NCBI GenBank assembly: GCA_037447655.1
Contig: JBBHKE010000802.1
Coordinates: 60,453 to 124,452, forward strand
From: Zygnema cylindricum
Lineage: Eukaryota; Streptophyta; Zygnematophyceae; Zygnematales; Zygnemataceae
Length of the DNA: 64,000 nucleotides
Direction of reading: 5' to 3'
Below are positions 27,536 to 38,732 of this stretch, in pieces; within the stretch, counting starts at the first letter, position 1; every line of letters starts with the position of its first letter. The notes under the pieces were generated by a model that ran no database searches, was not told the origin of the DNA, and worked only from the letters and a program-made list of their open reading frames with translations. Position numbers and translations under genes: made by a program.

Positions 27536-28583
27536 TGTAGAAACTAATGGTTTTATTAGTATTTTCTAGGTCTGAAAAGAAATATAGAAGTCGAGGCAGT
27601 CTATCTCTAACTTCTCTCTCCAACTCTCAAACTTGTCGCAGTCACTGAGAAATTGGAGAGGAAGCTAGAGCCATGGCTACCTTGGCTATCCTGAGGTTTA
27701 CGGGAATTTTATATTAGGGTTTATTTATTTAATTAAAATGTATGTGCCGGCGGCAGGATTTGATCCTTGTACCTACCGGCCGGCAGGCAGGAAATAGCCG
27801 GTAGCCTTAGCCGTTTAGTCTAGCGGTAGTGTTACGTATCATATAGTTTGATATTTATTTAAATATGTATACGTGCGATAAACCATTTAACTGAAATGAA
27901 TTACGGGATACATAGATCCAGTAATATATAATGTACGACTTACGGTACGGACAAAAATCAGTACCGCGCATTTGTTTCGTAAATGAAACAAATACCGCGC
28001 ATGTATTTATTACGGCTACGATTAAAGCCGAATTTAATCGGACGGCCGGGATTAGCGCCGAGATCGCGGAGGAAGATTTCGGCGGTTTGTGGCCATCGCC
28101 ACATCGGATGACGCGTGGCGAAATTCCGTTGGATTGTGGAATCTCCGGAGATTATGGCACCGAATCCGGATTTGACATGTGTCGACATTTTGCCATGTCG
28201 TACAATGTCCGTACATAAAGTACACCGGCAGCTGTACTTTTACGTACGGAACTCAATTCTGATTGGTTCCGTACATCAGTAGATAGAGTCTGTGAGAGAG
28301 ATAGGACTTAGAAAAATTTGAAGATAGGACCCCCTCTCCCAGAGAGCTTCTGTACAAAAGGTCAACTTTGACCCTCCATAACTTACTGTTCAGGGGAGCA
28401 AATTCAGAGATTCTTTTTGCTATCGACTCAAGGGAGTCTTGTCTTCACAGGGGTGAAGTTGGTCAGAGTTTTTGTCTGCCATGGTGGCAGTTATATTTGC
28501 TTAAACACAAAGGGGTCAGGATTATTCTAGAGGCTTCTTGGAAGCTGTCCACTCTGAGGACTTATGGAGGTCTCAGAGTTTCA
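27536..28583 (+). repeat. 5' LTR of the Copia element
   Basis: Direct repeat of 32936-33984. Contains a GC-rich inverted-repeat-like segment (GCCGGCGGCAGG / CCGGCCGGCAGG, about 27746-27792) and an open frame (27931-28218) that is conserved in the other LTR but has no recognised motif. Following it is GGTTATGGGCCCACC, where a primer-binding site would be expected. Confidence 0.92.
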
Positions 28584-31500
28584 GGTTATGGGCCCACCCT
28601 CTAGGGTACCAATCTTTAATGGAACTGGCTTCATATACTGGGAAAGTATGATGATAGGAGCTCTATGCGAAAAAAGGTTTTGGGGGATAGTGAGTGGACG
28701 ATTGGGGCGTCCATCAAGTCTTGGGATTCCTCCAGGGTTTAAAGGAAGCAGATTCACCAGGAAAGAGGATTCACCTTCAACGGAGGAAACAAAGGAAGGA
28801 GAGGTGGTGGACAAAGGAAAGGAGAAGGAGGCGACCACACCAATAGCAACTGGTTTAGCATTCATGTCACCTATTCCGAGGAACGAGGAGAATGATACTG
28901 AAACCTAGGACTTCAACAATATGGCGGCAAAGCACTTCATCCTACGCCATCTCACTCAAGGACTTGCATGTCCTCATTTGCAGGTAGAGAGGGCATCCGA
29001 TCTTTGGATGGCTCTCATAGAGATGTACCGAAGTGGTACGATTCAGCAACAACAGTTGGCTGATCAGAAAGTTAAGGAGTATGTATACAAAGGGGGAAAT
29101 ATGTTGGATTTTTGCAATGAGCTTGCTACACGCTTCATGGAGCTAGAGAGTGCGGGTAAAGTTTTTAGTGAAAAAGAAAAAGTTAACTGTTTACTAATGA
29201 AGTTACCTGATGAGTTCGAGAACATAGTCAACCGTGTGCAGGACTTGCCGAACTCAAGGTGGATATGGAACTCAGTGGTAGGGATGATTCTCGTTCGAGA
29301 GAATACGATTGAGATCCGAAGGGGAGGAAAGAGTGGCCAAGCCTTGGCAACAGCGACCGATTTGAGGAACAAGGATTCCCGGAAACCAGTCGGAAACTAT
29401 GGGGGTAGGGAGCAGAAAAAACAGGTTGGCGAGTTCGAACAAAGGGCTCCCAAAGGTTTATGTCATTTTTGTAAGAAACCGGGGCACTATATGGCAGAGT
29501 GCACCAAGCTAACCGAGCTTCGGTTAAAGGAGGGGCAGACCGGTGGTACCCCGAGAGGAAAGAAAAAGGCCCTTGTCACACAGGTACTTGAGGCGGAATC
29601 CGAGGACGAGGACGATGAGCTCCTTTTGGATGAGGAGTTGGAGGCGAAAACTGAGGTTGAAATTCCACGAAGGCAGAAATGTGCTAACGGTGGATTGAAA
29701 GGTGAAGCAGGCTGGATTATAGATTCAGGTGCCTCAATGCATATGTGTAAGGATAGACACCTGTTCACTAAGATAAGAAAGATTCCCACCGTAGAGATAG
29801 AGTACGGGGATGGGAGGATAGTCACCACTACTCTTGTAGGATCGGTAGATATGAAAGTGTTAGTAGAAGGAAAGACATCCATATTAACATTCTCCGATGT
29901 ATTGTTTATTCCGGAGCTGAACAAAAACCTTATCTCTACATCAGTATTAGATGATAAGGGTTTTTTCACTAGCACTAGGGAAGGAGTCTTTACTGCTAGT
30001 TTTGAGGAGGATGTCTATTTCATTGCTGAGAAAGGTAGCCATGGGATGTTTAGGCTGATCTTAAGTAATGAAACGAAGAAACTTTATTATGCTGGTGTTC
30101 ATGATATTATGATGTGGCATAAGAGGCTTGGGCATGTGAATCTAGATAAGTTAATAGAGATGAAAAAGATGGGAGTGGTGGAAGGGATTCAGTTCAGTGA
30201 GAGTGATGATATAAGTGATTGTAGTGGGTGTGCTCAAGGTAAAGCACACAGATTACCCTTTCCAAAAACAGCCACCTACAAGGGAGAAAAACTTCTAGAT
30301 CTAGTACACACAGATATTTGGGGACCGGCTAGAGTGCCCTCACCGGGGGGGAAGAGATTTATGATGACTATAACTGATGATTGGTCTCGGTATTCCCGAG
30401 TATATTTTTTGAAAAACAAGTCAGAGGCTGAGGACTGTTTTAGACAATATAAAGCATGGAGCGAAAAACTCCATGAAACTCCAATCAAGAGAGTAAGGAG
30501 TGACAATGGTGGAGAGTATACTTCTAACCAGTTTGAGGATTTTTTGAGGGAAGATGGGGTTCAACACCAAAAGACAGTGCCAGAAAATCCTGAACAGAAT
30601 GGGGTAGCTGAAAGGTTAAATAGAACACTAAGTGATAGTGCTAGAAGTATGTTGTCGGATAAGAAGATAGGAAAAAGGTTTTGGGCAGAAGCAATGAACT
30701 GTGCTAATTACCTCAAAAATAGAGTTCTTACTTCAACTATAAAAGATCAAACACCTTATGAGAGATGGACAGGCCGGAAACCAGACATATCTCACTTAAA
30801 GGTTTTCGGCAGTCAAGTATTCAGTCTAGATACTGATCGGTCCAATTGGAAGCTAGATCCTAAAGGAAAACCGGGATACTTATTAGGATATGATGAGGAT
30901 GTTAAAGGATATAGAGTTTATGATCTAAAAAGGGAAGATATAATCTTAGTAAAGCATCTAGTAGTTATGGATGAAGGAAAATCTGTGGATCCCTTCAAAT
31001 ATACGAAGCCAGTAAAAATCAGATTTGAGTCAGAAAATTCCGATGACTTTGAGCTTCCTAACTATCCAGGTTTTAGAGAAGATGACATTCTTGCAGGAAC
31101 AAATCAGACCGTAAAGGACTCGGCTGTGGAAACTCCAGTGACAACTCTACTCGAAGCGGAAGACGTGGTGGAAATTGATTCGGAATCAAGGGATAGGGGA
31201 GAAGCCGAGTTTGTTCGAAAGAATCCACGAGAACCATCTATTCCGGCCTCAGATTTTGAGGGGGGGAGGAGAAGTAGCAAAAGACTGCAAGAAAAACAGG
31301 TTAATAACAAGGTAACTAAACTATCTCATCAAGATGAACCTCAAACTTATGGAGAGGCGATGACTTGTCCAGAAAGAAACCGGTGGAAGAAAGCCATCAA
31401 TGAGGAGATGGCTTCAATCATGGCAGCCGATACTTGGGAGCTGGTGGACTGTCCACCTAACCGAAAACCAATCGGTTGTAAGTGGGTTTTCAAACTAAAA

Positions 31501-32922
31501 CTGAACCCAGATAACACAATCGAGCGCTACAAGGCCAGATTAGTGGCAAAGGGATTTACACAAAAGGAAGGAATTGACTACGAGGAAACCTTTGCCCCGG
31601 TGGTCAGATTTCCCTCCGTCCGCATACTTCTCAGTTTAGCAGCGGCGGAAGACATGGAAGTGCACCAGATGGACATCAAAACAGCCTTTTTGCATGGAGA
31701 AATAGACGAGGAGATCTTCATGCGACAACCCGAAGGGTTTGTGGAAGAAGGAGAGGAGAGTAAGGTATGCCGGCTGATTAAATCTCTTTATGGTTTGAAA
31801 CAGGCGCCCCGACAGTGGAATAAGAAGCTTGATGAGTTTCTTACCGGTCTAGGATATATTCGGACCAACTCAGATCACTCAATCTATGTTTTCGAAGATG
31901 AGGAAGGTTTTATATTTATTGCAATTTATGTTGATGATTTGCTTGTTTTAAGTAAATCAATGGAAAAAATTAATAAACTGAAAACCGATCTTAAGGGGAG
32001 ATTTGAAATGAAGGATATGGGGGAAGCAAAATATATTTTGGGAATTCAAGTAGAGAGAGACCGAAAAAGAAAAATTATAAGATTGACTCAAAAGGAAGCA
32101 ATAGGGAACATGCTTGAAAAATTTCAAATGGATAAAGCTAATAGTTGTACAACTCCAATGGAATTGAAGAAGGGAAGTGAGGGGAGTGAGGAAGAAGGAG
32201 TCATAGTCTTAGACGAGGAATTATCTCCTGAAGAACAGAAGTTCATGCAGACTATTCCTTACAGGCAAGTAGTGGGAAGTCTAATCTATTTTATGAATTG
32301 TACCCGGCCGGATTTAGCTGCAGCTGTAGGAGTGCTGAGTAGAAGTCTAAATGCTCCCACTAAGAAGGATTGGGAGGCAGCTAAGAGAGTCCTTAGATAC
32401 TTGGTAGGAACAAGAGATCTATGGTTGCATTTGGGTGGGGAGAATACTGACATCACTACTTGGAGTGATGCCAGTTATGGTGATGCTCCGATGAGGAGAT
32501 GTACTTCTGGATATGTATTATATGTGGGTGATGGGGCTTGCTGTTGGAGTAGCAAACAGCAAAATGTTATTGCTCGGTCCACCATGGAGGCTGAGTATAT
32601 GGCCTCTTGCTCTGCTGTAAAAGAATTGATGTGGGTCAAGTCTTTGCTTGGTGAGCTTGGTCACCTTAAGAGTGGTGTGCAGAAAATATTTTGTGATAAT
32701 CGAGCAGCAATCGCTATTTCTGCCAATCCTAAACACCATTTTAAAGCCAAACACATGGACATCAGACTCAGCTTTGTTAGAGAGAAAGTAGAAAACAAAA
32801 TAATCAGTTTAGAGTACAGACCAGATAGTGAGATGGTAGCAGATATGATGACCAAACCTGTGCCTTCCCCTAAGCTAATTTTTTGCAGGGAGAAGTGTGG
32901 TCTGAAATTAAAGATTGACTAG
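28564..32922 (+). CDS. Copia Gag-Pol polyprotein with one in-frame stop after the Gag N-terminus
   Basis: The main frame (28921-32922, 1333 codons) holds: a Gag core, CCHC zinc knuckle CHFCKKPGHYMAEC (about residue 181), protease motif IIDSGAS (about 265), an integrase HHCC region from about 395, integrase catalytic D/D/E (HTDIWG, SDNGGEY, PEQNGVAER, about 465-565), reverse transcriptase core (YKARLVAKG, YVDDLL at about 1003) and RNase H (WSDASYG, about 1181, and MEAEYM, about 1222). The upstream frame 28564-28908 lies in the same frame and encodes the usual Gag start (VPIFNGTGFIYWESMM). The two are separated by a single TAG at 28906-28908. So either one point mutation has disabled the element, or the stop is read through, or translation starts again at 28921. 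Domain order (integrase before RT) fixes the Copia superfamily. Confidence 0.93.
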
Positions 32923-32935
32923 AAAATAAGGGGAG

Positions 32936-33984
32936 TGTAGAAACTAATGGTTTTATTAGTATTTTCTAGGTCTGAAAAGAAATATAGAAGTCGAGGCAGT
33001 CTATCTCTAACTTCTCTCTCCAACTCTCAAACTTGTCGCAGTCACTGAGAAATTGGAGAGGAAGCTAGAGCCATGGCTACCTTGGCTATCCTGAGGTTTA
33101 CGGGAATTTTATATTAGGGTTTATTTATTTAATTAAAATGTATGTGCCGGCGGCAGGATTTGATCCTTGTACCTGCCGGCCGGCAGACAGGAAATAGCCG
33201 GTAGCCTTAGCCGTTTAATCTAGCGGTAGTGTTACCTAGCATATAGTTTGATAATTATTTACATATGTATACAAGCGATAAACCATTTAACTGAAATGAA
33301 TTACGGGATACATAGATCCAGTAATATATAATGTACGACTTACGGTACGGACAAAAATCAGTACCGCGCATTTGTTTCGTAAAAGAAACAAATACTGCGC
33401 ATGTATTTATTACGGCTACGATTAAAGCCGAATTTAATCGGACGGCCGGGATTAGCGCCGAGATCGCGGCGGAAGATTTCGGCGGTTTGTGGCCATCGCC
33501 ACATCGGATGACGCGTGGCGAAATTCCGTTGGATTGTGGAATCTCCGGAGATTATGGCACTGAATCCGGATTTGACATGTGTCGACATTTTGGCCATGTC
33601 GTACAATGTCCGTACATAAAGTACACCGGCAGTTGTACTTTTACGTACGGAACTCAATTCTGATTGGTTCCGTACATCAGTAGATAGAGTCTGTGAGAGA
33701 GATAGGACTTAGAAAAATTTGAAGATAGGACCCCCTCTCCCAGAGAGCTTCTGTACAAAAGGTCAACTTTGACCCTCCATAACTTACTGCTCAAGGGAGC
33801 AAATTCAGAGATTCTTTTTGCTATCGACTCAGGGGAGTCTTGTCTTCACAGGCGTGAAGTTGGTCAGAGTTTTTGTGTGCCAAGGTGGCAGTTATTTTTG
33901 CTTAAACACAAAGGGGTCAGGATTATCCTAGAGGCTTCTTGGAAGCTGTCCACTCTGAGGACTTAGGGAGGTCTCAGAGTTTCA
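32936..33984 (+). repeat. 3' LTR of the Copia element
   Basis: About 98% identical to the 5' LTR by eye. It starts immediately after the purine-rich tract. One extra G near 33592 relative to the 5' copy. Confidence 0.92.
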
Positions 33985-34520
33985 GCCCATGAAGTTAGGG
34001 AGGGTTTTTACCCTCGGATGGTGGATTTTGTCACGCGTACGGCAAATGATGTTGGCCGCCTATTGGCCAACATCTTAAGTAGTTTCATGCATGTAAAGTA
34101 GACTAGACATAGGCTAATTTTGCTTAGGCCTAGCGTAGCTCTTACTTAGCCTAATTCTCAAACTTAGAGAATTTAGCTTTTGGACATGAATTTTCTCTTG
34201 GTGGCAGAGCTTCTCTTTTGCTCACTCTCACCGATTGCCCACGTGTTTTTCTTCTCCTTGCTAGCTAGTTGTAGAGGCTAGATAGTGTAAGACTATTCTC
34301 CCTGTATTTTTGCCCTCGTTTTTAATCCACACGGCCTAAGGCCACGTCCGGAAGGTTTCCCTCCAAAGTTTGTCATTTGGTGGAAGTGTGAGATTGGAGA
34401 TCGCGAGGGAGCACATCTGGACCTTGCTGTGCCTACCTCGGGCAGCTTGACGGTTTGGTTGTGTGTGTGTGCCTTGTTTGTATTTCGGTTGGCTTGAAAG
34501 GAGTGTATTTTTGATCGGAT

Positions 34521-34910
34521 TTGGATTTTCTTTTGTTCCGGTGGAAATATTTCTTGCTTTGCTGTCGTAACGAGATAACTCTTGTAGAGAATGTGGTAAA
34601 GACTAGCGAGCCTAGTGGCTACCTCTTCGCTAAGCCGCCTAATATCTCTCGACGAGAGAGGGAAAAGGCCGAGTTGCGAGTCATGATGGCCGCCATGATG
34701 AAAGAGCAATTTGCTGCCTTCATGGCCGAAATGAAACCCCAGTTCACGAGGATGGCAAGGACAGTCGTCTACATGCCATCGTTGGCCGGCTGTATCGTCC
34801 AGGATTCTACTGTCCAACAACGGACAGCTACTTTTTATAAGGGCTCCTCTGATGACAATCACGATGGTATATTACAAAATTCCCATATTCCACTTTCTTT
34901 CGAGAAATAA
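34521..34910 (+). pseudogene. Gag-like remnant of the second retroelement
   Basis: Open stretch without an ATG at its head; the first usable ATG codons are near 34684. It encodes REREKAELRVMMAAMMKEQF and similar charged/Met-rich helix-like sequence, weakly like the capsid-proximal part of a plant Gag. Ends at TAA, with the protease frame continuing 36 bp later in the same frame. Confidence 0.35.
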
Positions 34911-34946
34911 TCTCTTTCTCCTCTACCAGACATAGCTTCCTCAATT

Positions 34947-35720
34947 ATGTTTGAATCTCTCACCATTCTGGATAGTACGATACATGATGCACATCGAGTC
35001 AAGGAACGGTTAAGCATCCTTTCTGCCATGATTGATGAAGCCCTCAGGGCCTCTTCCGTTCCTAGTGAGGTTCCCAAAGCCTCTCCCTTTGTTGATGAGT
35101 TCGCTGCAGCCGCCGCTTTGAGGGCATTTCAAATGAATCGTAGTCTTTCAGTTATTCAGTCGGTTACCACGGATGAGCGGCGTGACCTTTATCCTCACAT
35201 AAGTTTCCTAGAAAATTATAAAAAGTCCTTCTCTGTTAATGGTGTTGCTCCTTCTCTCCCTCTCATAGACATCGGAGCCAAACCCGTGATCCTCGGATCC
35301 GGATTTGCGCTCAAGCTTGGTCTGACAGCAAACAAGCTTCAAGCCACGGCTACTCGGCTTCTCACTTCAGCCGGTACCACGGAGCCAGTGCTTGGAATCA
35401 CCAAGGACCCGCTCACCTTTCGATTCCAAAACGGAACAGAGGGTGAGTCCGTGGAAGTTTCTGTCCGAGCATTGGTCACCAAATGCAATGACTACGAATA
35501 CTTAGTGGGACAGGATGTTATCTTCCGAATCGGTGGGGGAGTCGATATGCATGATCATACCTTCTCCTACCATCCCTCTTATTTTCCGGGATGCAAAATC
35601 TGCCTCCCTCTTGTCTCGGCTCGCAAACCATTGCACACCATGTCTCATTTGTCTTCTGCTCTCCCTGCATTTTCCAGTATCGACCTTAGGGAAGATAATT
35701 GCAACTCTCCTTTCCCATAA
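34947..35720 (+). pseudogene. Retropepsin-like domain of the second retroelement, active-site motif altered
   Basis: The segment LPLIDIGAKPVILGSGFALK (about residues 106-125) aligns with the D-T/S-G-A region of retroviral-type aspartic proteases. A second half, YEYLVGQDVIF, matches the usual LLGxDxL hairpin. The catalytic D-T-G/D-S-G is D-I-G here, so proteolytic activity is doubtful. The frame ends at 35720; sequence after it reads on in other frames with stops. Assignment to a Ty3/gypsy-type element is inference. Confidence 0.5.
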
Positions 35721-36395
35721 AGGTTCTTTTTAGCCACCCCACCATTGTGAGATAGTTTCAGTGAGCTCGGTTTTCCCACCGACTCGCGTCATCTTTTGGA
35801 TACCGTCGACTCCAAGGTCTCTCCACACATTCTCTATGTGGTGGAAAGCGATTCTAACGGGATGTTGAGTGTGCAGAAGGTTTATACATGTACAGGTGGT
35901 GATTAACGGTTCCACATGGAGTGCCTCTCTCCTCCATTATCTTTCAACCTTGCTGACCATTGCTGCCCCTATACCTGTCCCAAGCCCTCAGCTGTGTTGA
36001 CCAGCTCCTCTACAGGTTAAAGAGCTGGAAGGGGGGAATTATTGGGTCCACTCACTCTAGGGGAGTATTGTTCCCCTTCTCTCTTTCCACTTCATTATAG
36101 GGGAGTATTCTTCCCCTTCTCTCTTTAGGTCATTTTCACTTTTATTCCTTCTCATGGTGTATATATTTTTTGACATTTTATATTTAAGTTTGTTGGTATA
36201 TATGTTTGTGAGCATGACTTTGCTGGTTGTGATGCATCTTCGCTTGCTTGTCGCTCATGCAGGACAACACACCCTTAAGTAAGAATTTCGTTGTTTCACA
36301 CAGGTACACTTGAAAACTGGGTCCATAAAAATATGCGCTAAAATACAAAGTAAGCTCGATAAGTTACGAGTACATGGAGATATATCCTAACACTA

Positions 36396-36958
36396 CACCG
36401 CCAATCGCTATTAGCGTAGAAGTTTCTTTAGCGTACATGAAAAATTACCGTGGTTTACGCTAGGTAAGAATTTGAAAATTTTGAAAAAAACATACATTCT
36501 AATTGTTTAATAATTCTAATTTGGATATTTGAAAAAAATAAATGTCGGTCGCAAGCATGCTTACACTAATATAGGTATCCGTACAAAATCTTACAAATCG
36601 TACACAAATCGTACATTCACACAGTCGAAACGTGGTTTTTAGACGTATATGTGCGAACGTGATATTTGACAACCCGATTAGACCCCCTTTTTAGAGCGCA
36701 CATTCTCATGCGTCCGCGGCTACTATAACACATTAATTTATACTTTTTCACTTAAAAATGTACAATTTTGTACGGTCTGACATTGTCCGTACACCAAACT
36801 AATTAAATGATGGCGTACTTCCATTTTGTACGGTAATAAAAAAATAAACCTAAATACAGTAAAGAAAAAAATAGAATGAACCAAGCTAATGGAGAATAAA
36901 AAAAAAAAAAAAAGTGGCACGGAATTAGCGTACACAACGCTAATAGCGATTGGCGGTG
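36396..36958. mobile_element. TA-flanked MITE, long subfamily, copy M4
   Basis: Ends CACCGCCAATCGCTATTAGCG and CGCTAATAGCGATTGGCGGTG, near-perfect inverse, with TA on both sides. The interior (ACACTAATATAGGTATCCGTAC, TACAATTTTGTACGGTCTGACA) matches M5, M10 and part of M9. Confidence 0.85.
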
Positions 36959-36960
36959 TA

Positions 36961-37422
36961 CTTAGAGTGTAGTTCCATAACTTTTGAGTATCTTTGTTAA
37001 CATTTATTTAGAGTGAACTTCAATTAGCCGCTTCTTTTTAGCAAATGAGTAATATGCGAATTCGTTAACAAAATTACAATATCAAGCGGTCAAATAAATG
37101 AGATTATGGTAATGTTATTTTCAGTCGTTATGTGTAAAAAACTTGTATTGCGTTGATACAACTTATTAAAATAGCAAGTAACAAGTATGCCTTCACCGAG
37201 TTAATGAAATTATATGGTACAATAATAGTCGTTATATTAACTTGGTGTTGAGTTGTAATGGTTGGAAGACCTTTAATTTATCGCGCTCCATCAAGGGTTA
37301 ATGGTAGTAATTCACAAAAGAATGATGCATAAATAATCATTTTTATAAATGAGCACGCTATTGTGTATCATACACATTTTGCAATGACATGGCGTAACAA
37401 TAACGTGTAGTTTATTGTCTAA
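36961..37422. other. AT-rich spacer before repeat R copy 2
   Basis: No gene or array; AT-rich. The left limit of repeat R copy 2 is uncertain and could lie inside this stretch. Confidence 0.4.
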
Positions 37423-37626
37423 ATAACAACTACCCATTTGCTTTTTGATAAGGGTGAGTCGTTAACTTTCCATCACACATGGGTGTTATTTCTAAGAATT
37501 AATTATAACAGGCTCTTATCATGAATTGTATCATGAAATGGTATATGGTACCCACACTAATAAAAAACTAGTAAGTGTAGGAAAATTGCCCAATTGTAAT
37601 TGTCCGTCGAGAGTTTCTTATTACAA

Positions 37627-38345
37627 TGCCAGGCACTCACTCTCCACCACACACAAGAAGCCACTCTAACGAGCCACGCACTACGAGGAAATCATTATAA
37701 GCCCCTCATCCTAGTCCCACACTCGAAGGCACTCATTTGAACCCACTCACTCTGAGCCTTATTGAGATACACTTCGGGCCACTTACTCCAACAACTGGCA
37801 CTTACTCATATCCACTCATTGCGGGCCATTACTTTAAGGCATTTGCACCGAGATACTTACTCGAAGGTACTACCCTCCAAGCACTCACTCCGTTTGACTT
37901 ACTCATATGCACTCACTCCCAACGCCCCTTTCTAATGTGCTCATCTTGAGACACTCACTCCCAGCCTTTCACTCCCAAGCACTGACTTTGACACTCACTG
38001 CCAACCACTCACACCGAGGCATTTACTCGAACCGCCCACTCCGAACCACTCACTCCCAACACTCGCTTTAAGGTACTCAACTTGAAGGCACTCACACCCA
38101 ACAGCTCATTCGATGCTACTCACTCTAAGGCACTCAACCCGATGTATTCACTTATAACCACTCACTCTAAACAATCATTCCAATCCACTAACTCTGAGAC
38201 ATTCAGTGCAGCCACACACTCCTCAACACTCATTTCGACCCACTCACTCCCAATGACTCACTTGGGGGCACTCACAATTATGTACCTATTTTGAGCCACT
38301 CACTCGAAGGCATTCACTACAAGCCGCTCACCCACAGGCACCCTA
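37627..38345. repeat. Degenerate array of about 20-bp CACTCACTC units, copy 2
   Basis: Homologous to 19903-20632, with the same order of variant units in many places (for example CACACTCCTCAACACTCATTT in both). Confidence 0.75.
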
Positions 38346-38732
38346 TCGTGTTTTTGTTCACTTATTTAATTTAAAAGCCATCCTGGCGGACTTAAAATAA
38401 GTTACGTGTTGTCATGTTCTATGCGTTTGATATTTTTTACATAATGAAAGATCAATTCAAAGATAATTTCACGAATGAAACGTTGATAATAAGAAACCTG
38501 ACGTGCACAGGGTTTGAACAAGCACATTCATAAATCGTAGAGACCTACAAGAATTGCATGTTTTCAATTTTCCAGTATTTTTGTTTTGTTGACGCTGGTT
38601 CGAATCTTTCAAATTCTATTGCTTGCGCGTTCATTTTACACTTCATTTGAAAGTAAAGATTCTGCTTTCGCCAGGGTGGCTTTTACGGGTATATGAGTTT
38701 TGAAACTGTACTCAAGTACGGATTTCTCAGTA

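Larger units (their letters stand above)
27536..33984 (+). mobile_element. Ty1/Copia LTR retrotransposon, near full length
   Basis: Two direct LTRs (27536-28583 and 32936-33984) begin TGTAGAAAC and end TTTCA. A purine-rich tract (AAAATAAGGGGAG) lies directly before the 3' LTR. Between them is a single long gag-pol frame in the Copia order (protease, integrase, reverse transcriptase, RNase H). LTRs differ at roughly two dozen sites and one indel, so the insertion is fairly recent. I see no matching 5-bp target duplication (left flank CGCGC, right flank GCCCA). Confidence 0.93.
33985..36300 (+). mobile_element. Degenerate second retroelement (gag-protease only)
   Basis: Directly after the Copia LTR. 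Two open stretches in the same frame (34521-34910 and 34947-35720) suggest one gag-pro frame broken by a stop. A purine tract (GGAAGGGGGGAATTATT) at about 36029-36045 is followed by a T-rich stretch with two GGGGAGTATT-TTCCCCTTCTC repeats that may be the start of a 3' LTR. No reverse transcriptase or integrase was found, so it is truncated or non-autonomous. I could not delimit a 5' LTR. Confidence 0.5.

Noticed and set aside
27931-28218. LTR-encoded protein, since the frame is present in both LTRs
   Set aside because: The LTRs are about 98% identical anyway, so conservation is uninformative; the second copy has a frameshift from one extra G and there is no motif.
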